Shown here one piece after another: positions 8,753-16,629 of a DNA stretch of 29,869 nucleotides (positions are counted from its first letter, which is position 1; every line of letters begins with the position of its first letter). The DNA is from Deltaproteobacteria bacterium (GTDB taxonomy: Bacteria; Desulfobacterota_B; Binatia; UBA9968). The translations under genes and the position numbers were made by a program. Below the pieces are notes generated by a model that saw nothing but the letters and a program-made list of their open reading frames with translations, was not told the origin of the DNA and ran no database searches. The stretch lies in NCBI GenBank assembly GCA_016193385.1, contig JACPSF010000061.1, forward strand, positions 1-29,869, in the 5' to 3' direction.

Positions 8753-9730
8753 ATGAACATCGATTTTCACGCGCATCTCTACCCTGCGGAATACTTGAAG
8801 AAACTCGAAGCCTCCAAGGGGGATGTAAGAATCGAGAAGAACGAGAGGGGGGAGAGAATTATTTTGAGTATGGGGGCCAAGGCCGGGCCAGTTACGGAGG
8901 ACTTTTTTGATGCCGAGGTAAGGCTGGACAGAATCAACGAAAACAATGTGGACATGCAGATTTTATCGACTCCTCATCCCGGAGTGGACCGTTTTTCTCC
9001 CGCTGAAAGCGCCGAGATGTGCAAAATCATCAATGACGGGCTTTCCAGGGTCGTGAAAAAGCACCCCGATCACTTTCAGGCTCTCGCCATGCTTCCCCTT
9101 ATCGATACCAAGTTGGCGTTAAAGGAGCTCGATAGAGCCGTTCTCGATCTCGGGCTCAAAGGGATGTGCATGCTCACGAATGTAGCCGGCAAGACCTCGG
9201 ACTCGGACTTTCTCCTTCCCGTTTACGAGCGGGCCCAGTCATTGGGAATACCGATATTCATTCACCCGACCACCCCTTTGGGTGCGCAGGTCATGCAAGA
9301 ATGGCGGCTCGCGGTCATTCTTGGGTTCGAGTTCGACATCATGTTATCGGCGACCCGCCTTGCCTACGCTGGAGTCATTGAGAGGTTCCCGGAACTCCAT
9401 TTCGTTATCTCCCATCTCGGAGCCGGGATACCGTTCGTGGCGGGGAGAATCGACCGCGGATACGACGATCCGACATGTGGCATCAAAACCGAAAGACGCA
9501 CTTCGGAGTATTTGAAAGAGCTTTATTGCGACACCGTCTCGTTCTACAAGCCGGCCCTAATGATGGCTTACCATTTCTATGGTGCGGACCGGATGGTTTT
9601 AGGCAGCGACTTCCCCCTGCTCATCGGCGACCTGCCAGGCGCCGTCCCCAGTATCGAGGATATGGACATATCAAAGGAAGAAAAGGCAAAGATCCTTGGC
9701 GGGAACGTTAAACGACTCCTAAAACTTTAG
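8753..9730 (+). CDS. ACMSD-type amidohydrolase/decarboxylase
   Basis: 325 residues with an intact ACMSD-family metal site: HAH at 6-8 in DFHAHLYP, His171 in FIHPTTP, His221 in ISHLGAG and Asp286 in LGSDFPL. Enzymes of this type are Zn- or Mn-dependent non-oxidative decarboxylases or hydrolases of aromatic or unsaturated acids, such as aminocarboxymuconate semialdehyde, resorcylates and carboxyvanillate. GGAGGG precedes the ATG. It sits between the divergent paralogue and the FAD monooxygenase, with short gaps of 22 and 36 nt, consistent with one operon. Family placement is firm. Which acid it acts on cannot be told from sequence. Confidence 0.9.
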   Translation: MNIDFHAHLYPAEYLKKLEASKGDVRIEKNERGERIILSMGAKAGPVTEDFFDAEVRLDRINENNVDMQILSTPHPGVDRFSPAESAEMCKIINDGLSRVVKKHPDHFQALAMLPLIDTKLALKELDRAVLDLGLKGMCMLTNVAGKTSDSDFLLPVYERAQSLGIPIFIHPTTPLGAQVMQEWRLAVILGFEFDIMLSATRLAYAGVIERFPELHFVISHLGAGIPFVAGRIDRGYDDPTCGIKTERRTSEYLKELYCDTVSFYKPALMMAYHFYGADRMVLGSDFPLLIGDLPGAVPSIEDMDISKEEKAKILGGNVKRLLKL

Positions 9731-9766
9731 CCGAAAGACGCCTCTCCGTTCGGGAGTGCGAGCCAA

Positions 9767-10906
9767 ATGAAAATCGGCATCGTCGGCGGCGGCCCAGCCG
9801 GGCTCTATTTCGCGCTCTTGATGAAGAATCTCAATCCGGCTTACGAAATCAGGCTGCTGGAGCAGAACCCGGACGACGCGACGTATGGTTGGGGAGTAGT
9901 TTTTTCGGACCGGGCCGTGTCTTTCTTGGAACAAATCGATCCCGACTCTTACCTCGACATCAAAACCAGCCTTGAGAGTTGGAACGAATTAGTGATCGTC
10001 CACAAAGGGCAGCCGGTGCCTATTGATGGGAGCGTATTTTCAGGAATCAGCCGGATCAAGCTTTTACACATTCTTCAGGAACACTGCCATCGTCGTGGGG
10101 TTGACCTCCAATTCGAAACGCGGGTTACGGATCCGGAGGTGTTTGCCGATTGTGACCTGGTCGTGGGCGCCGATGGAGTCAACAGCGTTGTCCGGCAGAA
10201 ATACAGCGATTTTTTTCGGCCCTCGCTCGACGTGGGGTCGAACAAATACATCTGGTATGGGACTCACCAGGTGTTTAATGCCCTGTCATTGGTTTTTCAC
10301 GAGAACCAAGACGGGGTGTTTGTGGCTCATGCCTACAGATACACCCCGACGACCAGCACATTCATCGTGGAATGTGATACGGCGACTTGGGGAAAAGCGG
10401 GGTTTGCCTCGATGTCCGATGAGGAAAGCCGGGCATACTGCGAGAAGGTCTTCGTAACGGATTTAGACGGACACCCTCTGTTGTCGAACAAGTCGAACTG
10501 GATGAACTTCATCGTGGTCCGTAACCGGCGCTGGTACCATGACAACGTCGTGCTGATCGGCGACGCCTTGCGAACGGTTCATTTTTCCATCGGCTCGGGG
10601 ACAAGGACAGCCTTCGAAGATGCCATTGCCTTGTCCGCGGCGTTCGAAAGACATGGGGAGGATGTCGGAGCGGCCTTGCAGACATTTGAAAAGATTAGAA
10701 AGCCGCCGGCTGATCAGTTGCTAAGGGTCGCTCAAAAGAGCCTGGTCTGGTATGAAAACATAAGAAACCTCATGCACCTCGATCCCATGGCATTTGTTTA
10801 CGCTTACATGATGCGCGGCGGAAAAGTTAACCACGAAAGTTTGAGGCAAAAAGCCCCCAAATTCATCGCGGCTTACGAAACCTACCAGGCCGGCGAGAGG
10901 AGTTAG
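9767..10906 (+). CDS. FAD-dependent monooxygenase, salicylyl-CoA/anthraniloyl-CoA hydroxylase-like
   Basis: 379 residues. The Rossmann start is MKIGIVGGGPAGLYFA (GxGxxG at 7-12), the DG motif is GADGVNS (134-140), and the GD motif is LIGDALRTVHFSIGSGT (from about 263). The opening (GGGPAGLYFALLMK, then YGWGVVFSD) and the HFSIGSGT segment are those I associate with the FAD half of salicylyl-CoA 5-hydroxylase and anthraniloyl-CoA monooxygenase. The larger two-domain members carry an old-yellow-enzyme-like C-terminal half; this protein is only the FAD module. No signal peptide is seen. It ends the catabolic cluster and suggests hydroxylation of an aromatic, possibly CoA-bound, acid. No CoA ligase is in the window. 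Confidence 0.85.
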   Translation: MKIGIVGGGPAGLYFALLMKNLNPAYEIRLLEQNPDDATYGWGVVFSDRAVSFLEQIDPDSYLDIKTSLESWNELVIVHKGQPVPIDGSVFSGISRIKLLHILQEHCHRRGVDLQFETRVTDPEVFADCDLVVGADGVNSVVRQKYSDFFRPSLDVGSNKYIWYGTHQVFNALSLVFHENQDGVFVAHAYRYTPTTSTFIVECDTATWGKAGFASMSDEESRAYCEKVFVTDLDGHPLLSNKSNWMNFIVVRNRRWYHDNVVLIGDALRTVHFSIGSGTRTAFEDAIALSAAFERHGEDVGAALQTFEKIRKPPADQLLRVAQKSLVWYENIRNLMHLDPMAFVYAYMMRGGKVNHESLRQKAPKFIAAYETYQAGERS

Positions 10907-11061
10907 CGGAAGCCGTCCGGATGCTTGGGGGTGGAGTTCCGGCAATCTTGTAAACCGCGGGGTTCTAAGATAGATAGGCACCAAAGGGTACGCGGCTCAC
11001 AAAGTTCTCCCATCGTCTTGATGCGACATAGAAACAAAAGTGAAAAAAGAGAAGGGGAGTT

Positions 11062-12090
11062 ATGAATCCAAAAAGGCTCTTTTCCCTGCTGCTGGTCGTA
11101 AGCCTTTGGGCGTTCGGTCTGGATGAAATCCAGGCCCAGACCAAGAAAACGGTCGTTCGTCTCAACTACTCGGGAAGCATCTATGCCACGACATCCGTCG
11201 TCGGAGTAGAAAAAGGCTTCTTCGACCAAGCGGGCCTCATCGTCAATGCCAGCCCGGAGTCCTCCGGGCAGGTCGCCCTCCAAGCCTTGATCGGCGGCTC
11301 CACAGACTTTGCCGTGGGCGCTAACGTGCGGCCCATCCAGGCGTTGGCGCGTGACCTGCCGATAAAGGTTATCGCGCTCAGCACCTGGGGTTTTGCCGGT
11401 TATGTCCTCGTCCCAGTGAAGGACACAACAACTCAAAAGATTGAAGACCTCAAAGGCAAGACTCTGGCAGTGCAGGTCGGATCCGGAACCCACACCGTCT
11501 GGCTCCGCTACCTGCGTTATAAAGGCATCCCCGAGAGTGATTTTAAGATCAAAAACATCGAGACCGAGCAGATCCCCGCAGCCTTTGAAGCAGGCGGTAT
11601 TGACGGCGCCATCGCCTGGGACCCTTACGCTACGCTGATCACCGAGAAGGGGCTCGGCCGGGCCATCCTGACTCCCAAAGAGATCGCCGAACCGATTCAC
11701 GTCACCTATCCGTTTTTTGTCATGACGACGGAGGAGACGATCAAGAAGAAACCTGAGATGGTGCAGAAATTTGTGAATGCCTGGGCCAGGACGCTCGACT
11801 ACATCCATAAGCATAAAGCCGAGGTCGCCGAGGTCATGCAGGCCTTCTTCGCCCGAGAGGGGACTAAACTTTCCAAAGAGACGGTGAAGAAGCTCCTGGA
11901 TGGCACCAACTACGATCACGTTAAGGTTACCATGGCCGACATCGACGACACCATGGAGAGCGCCAAGATCCAGTTCGAGCAGAAAAAATTAAAGAAGCTA
12001 CCCGACCTGAAACAGCATGTCGATAACAGTTTCGCGGAGAAAGCCGAAAAGGCGATGAAACAGGTGGCAACAAAAAAAGCGGCTAAATAA
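11062..12090 (+). CDS. ABC importer solute-binding protein (NMT1/SsuA-like)
   Basis: 342 residues. A signal peptide ends about residue 26 (LDEIQAQ). The mature protein has the NMT1/SsuA-type order: VGVEKGFFDQAGL, then ALIGGSTDFAVG, then DLKGKTLAVQVGSGTHT, then AAFEAGGIDGAIAWDPY. This family binds sulfonates, nitrate, pyrimidine precursors or aromatic acids for import. AAGGGGAG sits before the ATG. The last residues are Lys/Ala-rich. A closely related paralogue follows 10 nt downstream but is broken, and the permease and ATPase come next, so this intact copy probably serves as the receptor of the system. Confidence 0.9.
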   Translation: MNPKRLFSLLLVVSLWAFGLDEIQAQTKKTVVRLNYSGSIYATTSVVGVEKGFFDQAGLIVNASPESSGQVALQALIGGSTDFAVGANVRPIQALARDLPIKVIALSTWGFAGYVLVPVKDTTTQKIEDLKGKTLAVQVGSGTHTVWLRYLRYKGIPESDFKIKNIETEQIPAAFEAGGIDGAIAWDPYATLITEKGLGRAILTPKEIAEPIHVTYPFFVMTTEETIKKKPEMVQKFVNAWARTLDYIHKHKAEVAEVMQAFFAREGTKLSKETVKKLLDGTNYDHVKVTMADIDDTMESAKIQFEQKKLKKLPDLKQHVDNSFAEKAEKAMKQVATKKAAK

Positions 12091-12100
12091 GGAGGGAATT

Positions 12101-13038
12101 ATGAATGGCAGAAAGGCTAGACGCAGGGCGCTCTTTGCGTTGGCATTTTCAGTCTTCTTTTCTTTAAGTCTCACGGAAGGGTGGGCACAGCAGAAGCCAC
12201 AGATCCACGTTACCTACTCAGAGAATATGTACGCCGCCATAGCCGTGGTGGCGATCGAAAAGGGCTACCTCAGCGCACAAGGTCTGGATGTCAAGCACGC
12301 CAGCGAAGGCACTGCCACGGAGGTGTTGGAGGCGATGGTAGGAGGATCTACTGATTTTGGCATCGCCTCGCCTTCCCGCATCGAGGTCATGGCCAGGAAA
12401 AAACTGCCGATCAAGGCAATCGCCTTGAACGCGTACGGTTTTACCGGCAGCGTGGTGGTTCCGAAAAAAGACGCAACCACGAAGACCATGGCGGATCTGA
12501 AAGGAAAGGCGGTGGCCGTTCAGATTTCACGATCAAGAATACCAATAATCCCTTAATCCCAGCGGCCATGGAGTCAGGCTCCGTCGATGCGGCCGTGACC
12601 TGGGAGCCTTCTCCGAGGCGGTTGGTCGTTAAGGGTATCGGTCGAGTCCTGCTTGGCCCCGACGATCTCGCTCGAGCGGCAAATTCCTCCTATCCTTTTT
12701 TCCTCATCGTTCCTTCGAGGCTTATTGACCAGAAACCTGAAGTGGTTCAAAAAGTCGCCAATGCCTGGGCTCAATCTCTCAAGTACATCCGAGAAAACCC
12801 GGATGATGTGGCGCGCATCATGCAGGAGTCGATGAAGAAGATGAGGGGCATTTCCCTGGACATTAATGATGTCAAACGCGAGGTCTACCTGACCAAGTAT
12901 GACCGCCTGCTCATCAACGATGTGGACATCAAGGACACGGAAGAATTGGCCCGGGTCCTGGTTGAGGAGGGGAGAATCAAAGCCGTGCCGGATATCCGAT
13001 CGGTCATCGATAATCGGTTCGCGGAAAGGGCCAAATAA
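12101..13038 (+). pseudogene. Second ABC solute-binding protein, disrupted by internal deletion
   Basis: A paralogue of the preceding receptor. Residues 1-140 (signal peptide ending about GWAQ, then VAIEKGYLSAQGL, GGSTDFGIASPSR, DLKGKAVAVQ) are in the first frame, which then stops at 12556. From GAT at 12523 the next frame continues the family alignment with DFTIKN, IPAAMESGSVDAAVTWEP, to the stop at 13038. Against the intact neighbour, about 21 codons (VGSGTHT to PES) are missing. With the shared G at the junction, a 64-nt deletion (1 modulo 3) explains both the gap and the frame change. Both flanks look unscarred, with no other stop, so the event is recent or is a sequencing or assembly fault. 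ATG 12101 has AAGGAGGG upstream. Confidence 0.85.
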
Positions 13039-13049
13039 GTTAGCTGGCG

Positions 13050-13895
13050 ATGCAAAGAGCAACCGAGGCTACGATTCCAGAGGTGGGCGCGGAGCTGAGA
13101 CCCGAGATTCGCGCCACGCCTTCCTACTACCTCCACGCCTTCCTCGACAACTTTATCCCCCTGGCTTTTGTCCTCCTTCTCTGGGAGGGAGTGGCCCGGT
13201 TGGAGATCATCCACCCGGCCCTTTTTCCGACAGTCACAGAGATCTTCGTAAAGATGTGGGAGCTCACGCTGGAGGGGATTTTCTTAAAAGACGTTTTTCA
13301 CTCCTTGGCTCGCCTCCTCTCCAGCGTGTTCTTCGCCATGATCGTCGGGACCCTCAGCGGCCTGCTGATGGGAACCAGCCGCTGGGTGGAAAAGGTCCTC
13401 AACCCGCCGCTTAATTTTTTTCTTGCCATTCCTGGCATCGCCATCTTCCCCATCGTGATCCTCTGGTTCGGTCTCACGGAGAAGGCGATCATATTTACCC
13501 TTGCCTTCGAGGCGAGCCTCAGCATCATGCTCAACACCTGGGGCGGGGTGAAAAGCGTCGATATCTCGTTAATCAATGCGGGGCGCGCCCTCGGAGCCCA
13601 CGGGTATGCTCTTTTTTATAAGATTCTCATCCCCGCGGCTTTGCCCGCTATTATCACCGGCTACCGGCAGGGCTTCTCGCGCGCCTGGCGCATCCTCGTG
13701 GCCGGCGAGATGCTCGCCTCCATCGGGACCGGCATCGGCTTTCGCATCTTTGAGGCACGCGCCTTTCTCGCCTCTGATGTCATGTACGCCGGGGTGATTG
13801 TCATCGGGATTCTCGGCTTCCTCCTGGAGCGGGTGGCGCTCCGATCACTCGAGATCTTCACTGTCCAGCGCTGGGGCATGGTGCGAGAGTTATGA
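13050..13895 (+). CDS. ABC importer permease (SsuC/TauC-like)
   Basis: 281 residues, inner-membrane component. About six hydrophobic helices are visible, starting with FIPLAFVLLLWEGVARL. The cytoplasmic EAA loop, which contacts the ATPase, reads INAGRALGAHGYALFYKILIPAALPAII, with the conserved Gly and the I-LP ending. This matches the sulfonate/taurine/nitrate permease branch. The start is 11 nt after the broken receptor, without an evident ribosome site, so translation may depend on coupling to upstream reading. The spacer to the ATPase gene is unusually long for an ABC operon and is filled by a repeat. Confidence 0.9.
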   Translation: MQRATEATIPEVGAELRPEIRATPSYYLHAFLDNFIPLAFVLLLWEGVARLEIIHPALFPTVTEIFVKMWELTLEGIFLKDVFHSLARLLSSVFFAMIVGTLSGLLMGTSRWVEKVLNPPLNFFLAIPGIAIFPIVILWFGLTEKAIIFTLAFEASLSIMLNTWGGVKSVDISLINAGRALGAHGYALFYKILIPAALPAIITGYRQGFSRAWRILVAGEMLASIGTGIGFRIFEARAFLASDVMYAGVIVIGILGFLLERVALRSLEIFTVQRWGMVREL

Positions 13896-13923
13896 GAGCC
13901 GAAGGGGCGAGGCTGGCGGTCGT

Positions 13924-14050
13924 GGGCGAACCCTTCGGGATCTCAAATGGTGGTTCGACAAGCTCACCACCCTGAGGGAACCCGAAGGGCAAATTTCAAA
14001 TTGGAAATCTGAGATCTGCAATTTGGGATCTGAGATTCCGAGCGTAGCGA
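13924..14050 (+). repeat. Duplicated spacer, copy 1, with nested hairpin and heptad array
   Basis: The segment begins GGGCGAACCCTTCGGGAT and ends GATTCCGAGCGTAGCGAGGA. The same start, middle and end recur at 14836-14916 behind the next gene. Copy 1 carries about 39 extra bases (13951-13989), which include most of the REP-like hairpin, placed between CAAATGG and CAAATTT. A perfect 9-bp inverted repeat, CCCTTCGGG (13931-13939) and CCCGAAGGG (13981-13989), brackets that hairpin. Positions 13990-14038 are seven 7-nt units of the form (C/G)AAAT(C/T)T. Confidence 0.75.
13949..13971 (-). repeat. REP-like hairpin, copy 4
   Basis: Read on the minus strand: GGTGG, loop TGAGCTTGTCGAA, CCACC. The loop is that of the copies at 24-36 and 26492-26504, while the stem bases are different but still complementary. 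It lies in the spacer between the ABC permease and ATPase genes. Confidence 0.7.
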
Positions 14051-14058
14051 GGATAGCC

Positions 14059-14892
14059 ATGGCTCATCCTAAGCTCATTGTGCGTAACCTCCACAAGGTC
14101 TTCCAGGTAGACGAGGGGTTCGGCAGGTTTTCCTCCATCACCGCCATCGACAATGTCAACTTGGAAGTGGGCGAAGGAGAGCTTGTCACCATTATCGGTC
14201 CCTGCGGCTGCGGCAAATCGACGTTGCTCATGATCCTTGCGGGCCTCTATGAAAAATCCTCGGGTGATGCGCTTCTCGATGGGACTCCCATCAACGGCCC
14301 GGGATTGGACCGCGGGGTTGTCTTCCAGGAATTCGCCCTTTTTCCCTGGCTCAACGTGCGCAACAATATTTGCTTCGGCTTAAAGATGAAGGGGACCCCC
14401 GTCTCCGAACACGATCGCATTGTGAAGCACTTCCTCAAAATGGTGAAGCTTGAGGAGTTTGAGAAAATCTTTCCCCACCGCCTCTCAGGAGGGATGAAGC
14501 AGCGGGTAGGGATCGCCCGGGCGATGGCCTACTCCCCGGAGCTCCTCCTGATGGATGAGCCCTTCGGCGCCCTGGATGCCCAGACGCGCACGAGCCTGCA
14601 GCAGATGCTCGTGGACATCTGGGCGGAGACGAAAAGGACCATCCTTTTTGTGACCCATAGCGTGCGCGAGGCTGTCTTCCTTTCGGATCGCATCGTGGTC
14701 ATGAGCCGCCGCCCGTCGAAGGTGAGAGCCATCATCGAAGTGAAGCTTTCGCGTCCCCGGCAGAGGCTGTCTGAGCCGTTCCTTCGTTATGAGGAAGAGC
14801 TGGAAGAGTTGATCGCCCGCGAGCTCGTCGAGGAGGGCAACCCCTTCGGGATTACAAATGGCAAATTTCAAAATTGCAAATCTGAGATCTGA
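14059..14892 (+). CDS. ABC importer ATPase (SsuB/TauB-like)
   Basis: 277 residues from ATG 14059; the frame is open further upstream but runs through repeat sequence. Walker A is GPCGCGKST (47-55), the Q-loop Gln is 90, the signature LSGGM is 142-146, Walker B LLLMDEP is 162-168 and the switch His is 200. EFALFPWLNV after the Q-loop is typical of nitrate/sulfonate/taurine ATPases. It energises import through the permease at 13050. AGGA lies 5 nt before the start. From about residue 260 the tail (NPFGITNGKFQNCKSEI) is the translation of the duplicated spacer repeat at 14836-14892, so the normal C-terminus has been replaced or extended by repeat sequence. Confidence 0.92.
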   Translation: MAHPKLIVRNLHKVFQVDEGFGRFSSITAIDNVNLEVGEGELVTIIGPCGCGKSTLLMILAGLYEKSSGDALLDGTPINGPGLDRGVVFQEFALFPWLNVRNNICFGLKMKGTPVSEHDRIVKHFLKMVKLEEFEKIFPHRLSGGMKQRVGIARAMAYSPELLLMDEPFGALDAQTRTSLQQMLVDIWAETKRTILFVTHSVREAVFLSDRIVVMSRRPSKVRAIIEVKLSRPRQRLSEPFLRYEEELEELIARELVEEGNPFGITNGKFQNCKSEI

Positions 14893-14916
14893 GATCTGCG
14901 ATTCCGAGCCTAGTGA
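14836..14916 (+). repeat. Duplicated spacer, copy 2, with heptad array
   Basis: This matches 13924-14050 at both ends and in the middle (CCCTTCGGGAT, CAAATGG, CAAATTT, GATTCCGAGC) but lacks the hairpin-bearing insert. Units of 7 nt run 14862-14904: CAAATTT, CAAAATT, one extra base, CAAATCT, GAGATCT, GAGATCT, GCGATTC. The left part is read as the C-terminus of the ABC ATPase. The right part leads directly into the creatininase-family gene. Confidence 0.75.
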
Positions 14917-14922
14917 GGACTT

Positions 14923-15678
14923 ATGAGGGAATCCCTGCTCAAGCTGACCCAGCCTGAGGCCGAGGCGATCCTTAAGCGCAGCGGTCTCGCCATACTCCCC
15001 ATGGGAAGCGTGGAGCAGCACGGCCCCCACCTCCCGTGCGGAACCGACTATCTAGCCTCCCTCGCCATCGGGCGACGGGTAGCCGAAAAGGTCGACGGCC
15101 TGCTTCTTCCGTTCTGCCCGATCGGGGTGACGCCCTTCCATATGTCGTTCGCCGGCACCTTAAGCCTCAAGCCGCAAACCTTCATCGCGGTGGTCGAAGA
15201 TATCTGCGAGAGCGTGATTCAGCACGGCGCCAAGAGGATCGTCTTTCTCAACTGGCATGAGGGGAACACCTCCGCTATGAACCTGGCCGCAGTCTCCGTC
15301 CAGCAGCGCCATCCCGTGCGCGTCCTGGTGGTTCAGGCGTGCTACATCGCCTTAGAGCTTTTCGGCAAAGAATGCGGTTTGACACATGGGGGTGAGTTAG
15401 AGGTCCTGCCCATTCTTGCCTATGATCCCTCTTTAGTGCATTTGGAGCGGGCCACCAACCCCTCACCCCCGGAGCAGGCAAGAAAGATCGATAGCCTCAG
15501 GCGCGGCCGCGCCGCTTATCCCTTTCTCAGGGACATCCGAGAGCTCGCCCCGACCGGCTGGTACGGTGAGCCTCAAAAGGCCACCCCGGAAAAGGCGCGG
15601 GAATTTTTGGAGCAGGTCGCCGAGGCTTCAGCAAAATATATTTTAGTCACTATTAAGGATTTGGAAGCGAATGGCTGA
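14923..15678 (+). CDS. Creatininase family amidohydrolase
   Basis: 251 residues. The metal-binding layout of the creatininase family is visible: MGSVEQHGPHLPCGTDY with Glu31, His33 and Asp42, then NWHEGN with His112, then THGGELE with Glu157 and Glu159. Members hydrolyse cyclic or linear amides (creatinine, formamidopyrimidines) or trim the mycofactocin peptide. None of the mycofactocin genes is present, so a catabolic amidohydrolase is the more likely reading. It follows the ABC ATPase through the repeat spacer and overlaps the start of the Gfo/Idh gene by 8 nt (ATGGCTGA), which implies coupled translation. Substrate unknown. Confidence 0.88.
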   Translation: MRESLLKLTQPEAEAILKRSGLAILPMGSVEQHGPHLPCGTDYLASLAIGRRVAEKVDGLLLPFCPIGVTPFHMSFAGTLSLKPQTFIAVVEDICESVIQHGAKRIVFLNWHEGNTSAMNLAAVSVQQRHPVRVLVVQACYIALELFGKECGLTHGGELEVLPILAYDPSLVHLERATNPSPPEQARKIDSLRRGRAAYPFLRDIRELAPTGWYGEPQKATPEKAREFLEQVAEASAKYILVTIKDLEANG

Positions 15679-16610
15679 CGGACCTGTCAGGGTGGCTTCG
15701 GTGGGCCTCGGGCGTTGGGCCAAGACCCTCGCCCAAAAGTTACGCCGAGCTGCTTCAAGACCCTGAGGTCGAGGGGATCCTCATCACCACTCCGAACGAC
15801 GCCCACACCGCTCCGATCCTCGAAGCCGCTGAGAAAGGCAAGCATGTCTACGCGGACAAGCCGATCGCCCATACCATCGCGGAGGCGATCAAAATCGATC
15901 TCGGCTGCCGTGAGGCCGGGGTCATTCTCAGCGTCGGCCACAGCGCGCGCCGGCTCCGAGGAAGTCGCAAGATCAAGGAGATCCTCGAGCAGGGCGGCAT
16001 CGGCAAGCTCGTCATGGCGGAGTGCAATTTCTCCAACGACCGCAGCCTGGAGCTCACGCCGGATAAGTGGCGCTGGTATAAAGACAAAAGTCCGGGCGGG
16101 CCCTTGATCCAGCTCGCCGTCCACCATGCCGACACCCTGCACTACCTTTTCGGCCCGGTGCGCAACGTCAGCGCCATGGCCAAAAGGCTCTACACGCCCG
16201 CGGAGATCGAGGATGTGACCATGACGATTTTGGAGATGGCGAGCGGGCAGCTCTGCTATATCGGCTCGAATTGGGCCTCGCAGGGAACCTTTTACACTTA
16301 CGTTTACGGGATGGACGCCAACCTCTACTTCACGGTCGACTTCAACTTCTGGCATCGCTCCGCGGTGGTCGACCAGCACAGCCGGCTCGAAATCCAGCAC
16401 CGTGGCTCCTCGGAGCACGAGCCCATTGCGCTCTCCCAGGGGGACATGTTCCGCGAGGAGCTAGAGGAGTTCGCCGAGTGCATCCGAGAGAAAAAGCGAC
16501 CCGAGGTCGGGGGACCGGAGGCGATAGCCGCGCTAGCCGTCATCCATGCGGCCATCCGCTCGGCCGCAACTGGCCGGACGGTAGCCGTCGAGGAAGTCAT
16601 GGAGGGTTAG
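15671..16610 (+). pseudogene. Gfo/Idh/MocA oxidoreductase, disrupted by internal deletion
   Basis: ATG 15671 opens with VRVASVGLGRWAKTLA, the NAD(P)-binding start of the Gfo/Idh/MocA family, then runs into a stop after about 30 codons. From AGT at 15738 another frame continues the fold: SYAELLQDPEVEGILITTPNDAH, then HVYADKPIA (the conserved EKP-like motif), SVGHSARR, and the C-terminal domain to 16610, with VHHADTLHYLFG holding the HxxD motif. About 40 residues covering strands 2-3 of the Rossmann fold are missing. The reading-frame change requires a loss of 2 modulo 3 bases. The remainder is well preserved, so the lesion is recent or artefactual. A start at 16014 would give only the C-terminal domain and should not be taken as the gene. 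Confidence 0.85.
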
Positions 16611-16629
16611 GCTGGAAAAGGAGAAAGCC

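Noticed and set aside
10903..11919. Minus-strand open frame of 338 codons over the ABC receptor
   Set aside because: There is no recognisable motif, and the plus-strand receptor has a signal peptide, ribosome site and family motifs.
13924..14916. The repeats around the ABC ATPase as a CRISPR array
   Set aside because: Only two long copies, no regular spacers and no cas genes; the periodicity is 7 nt, not about 60-70.
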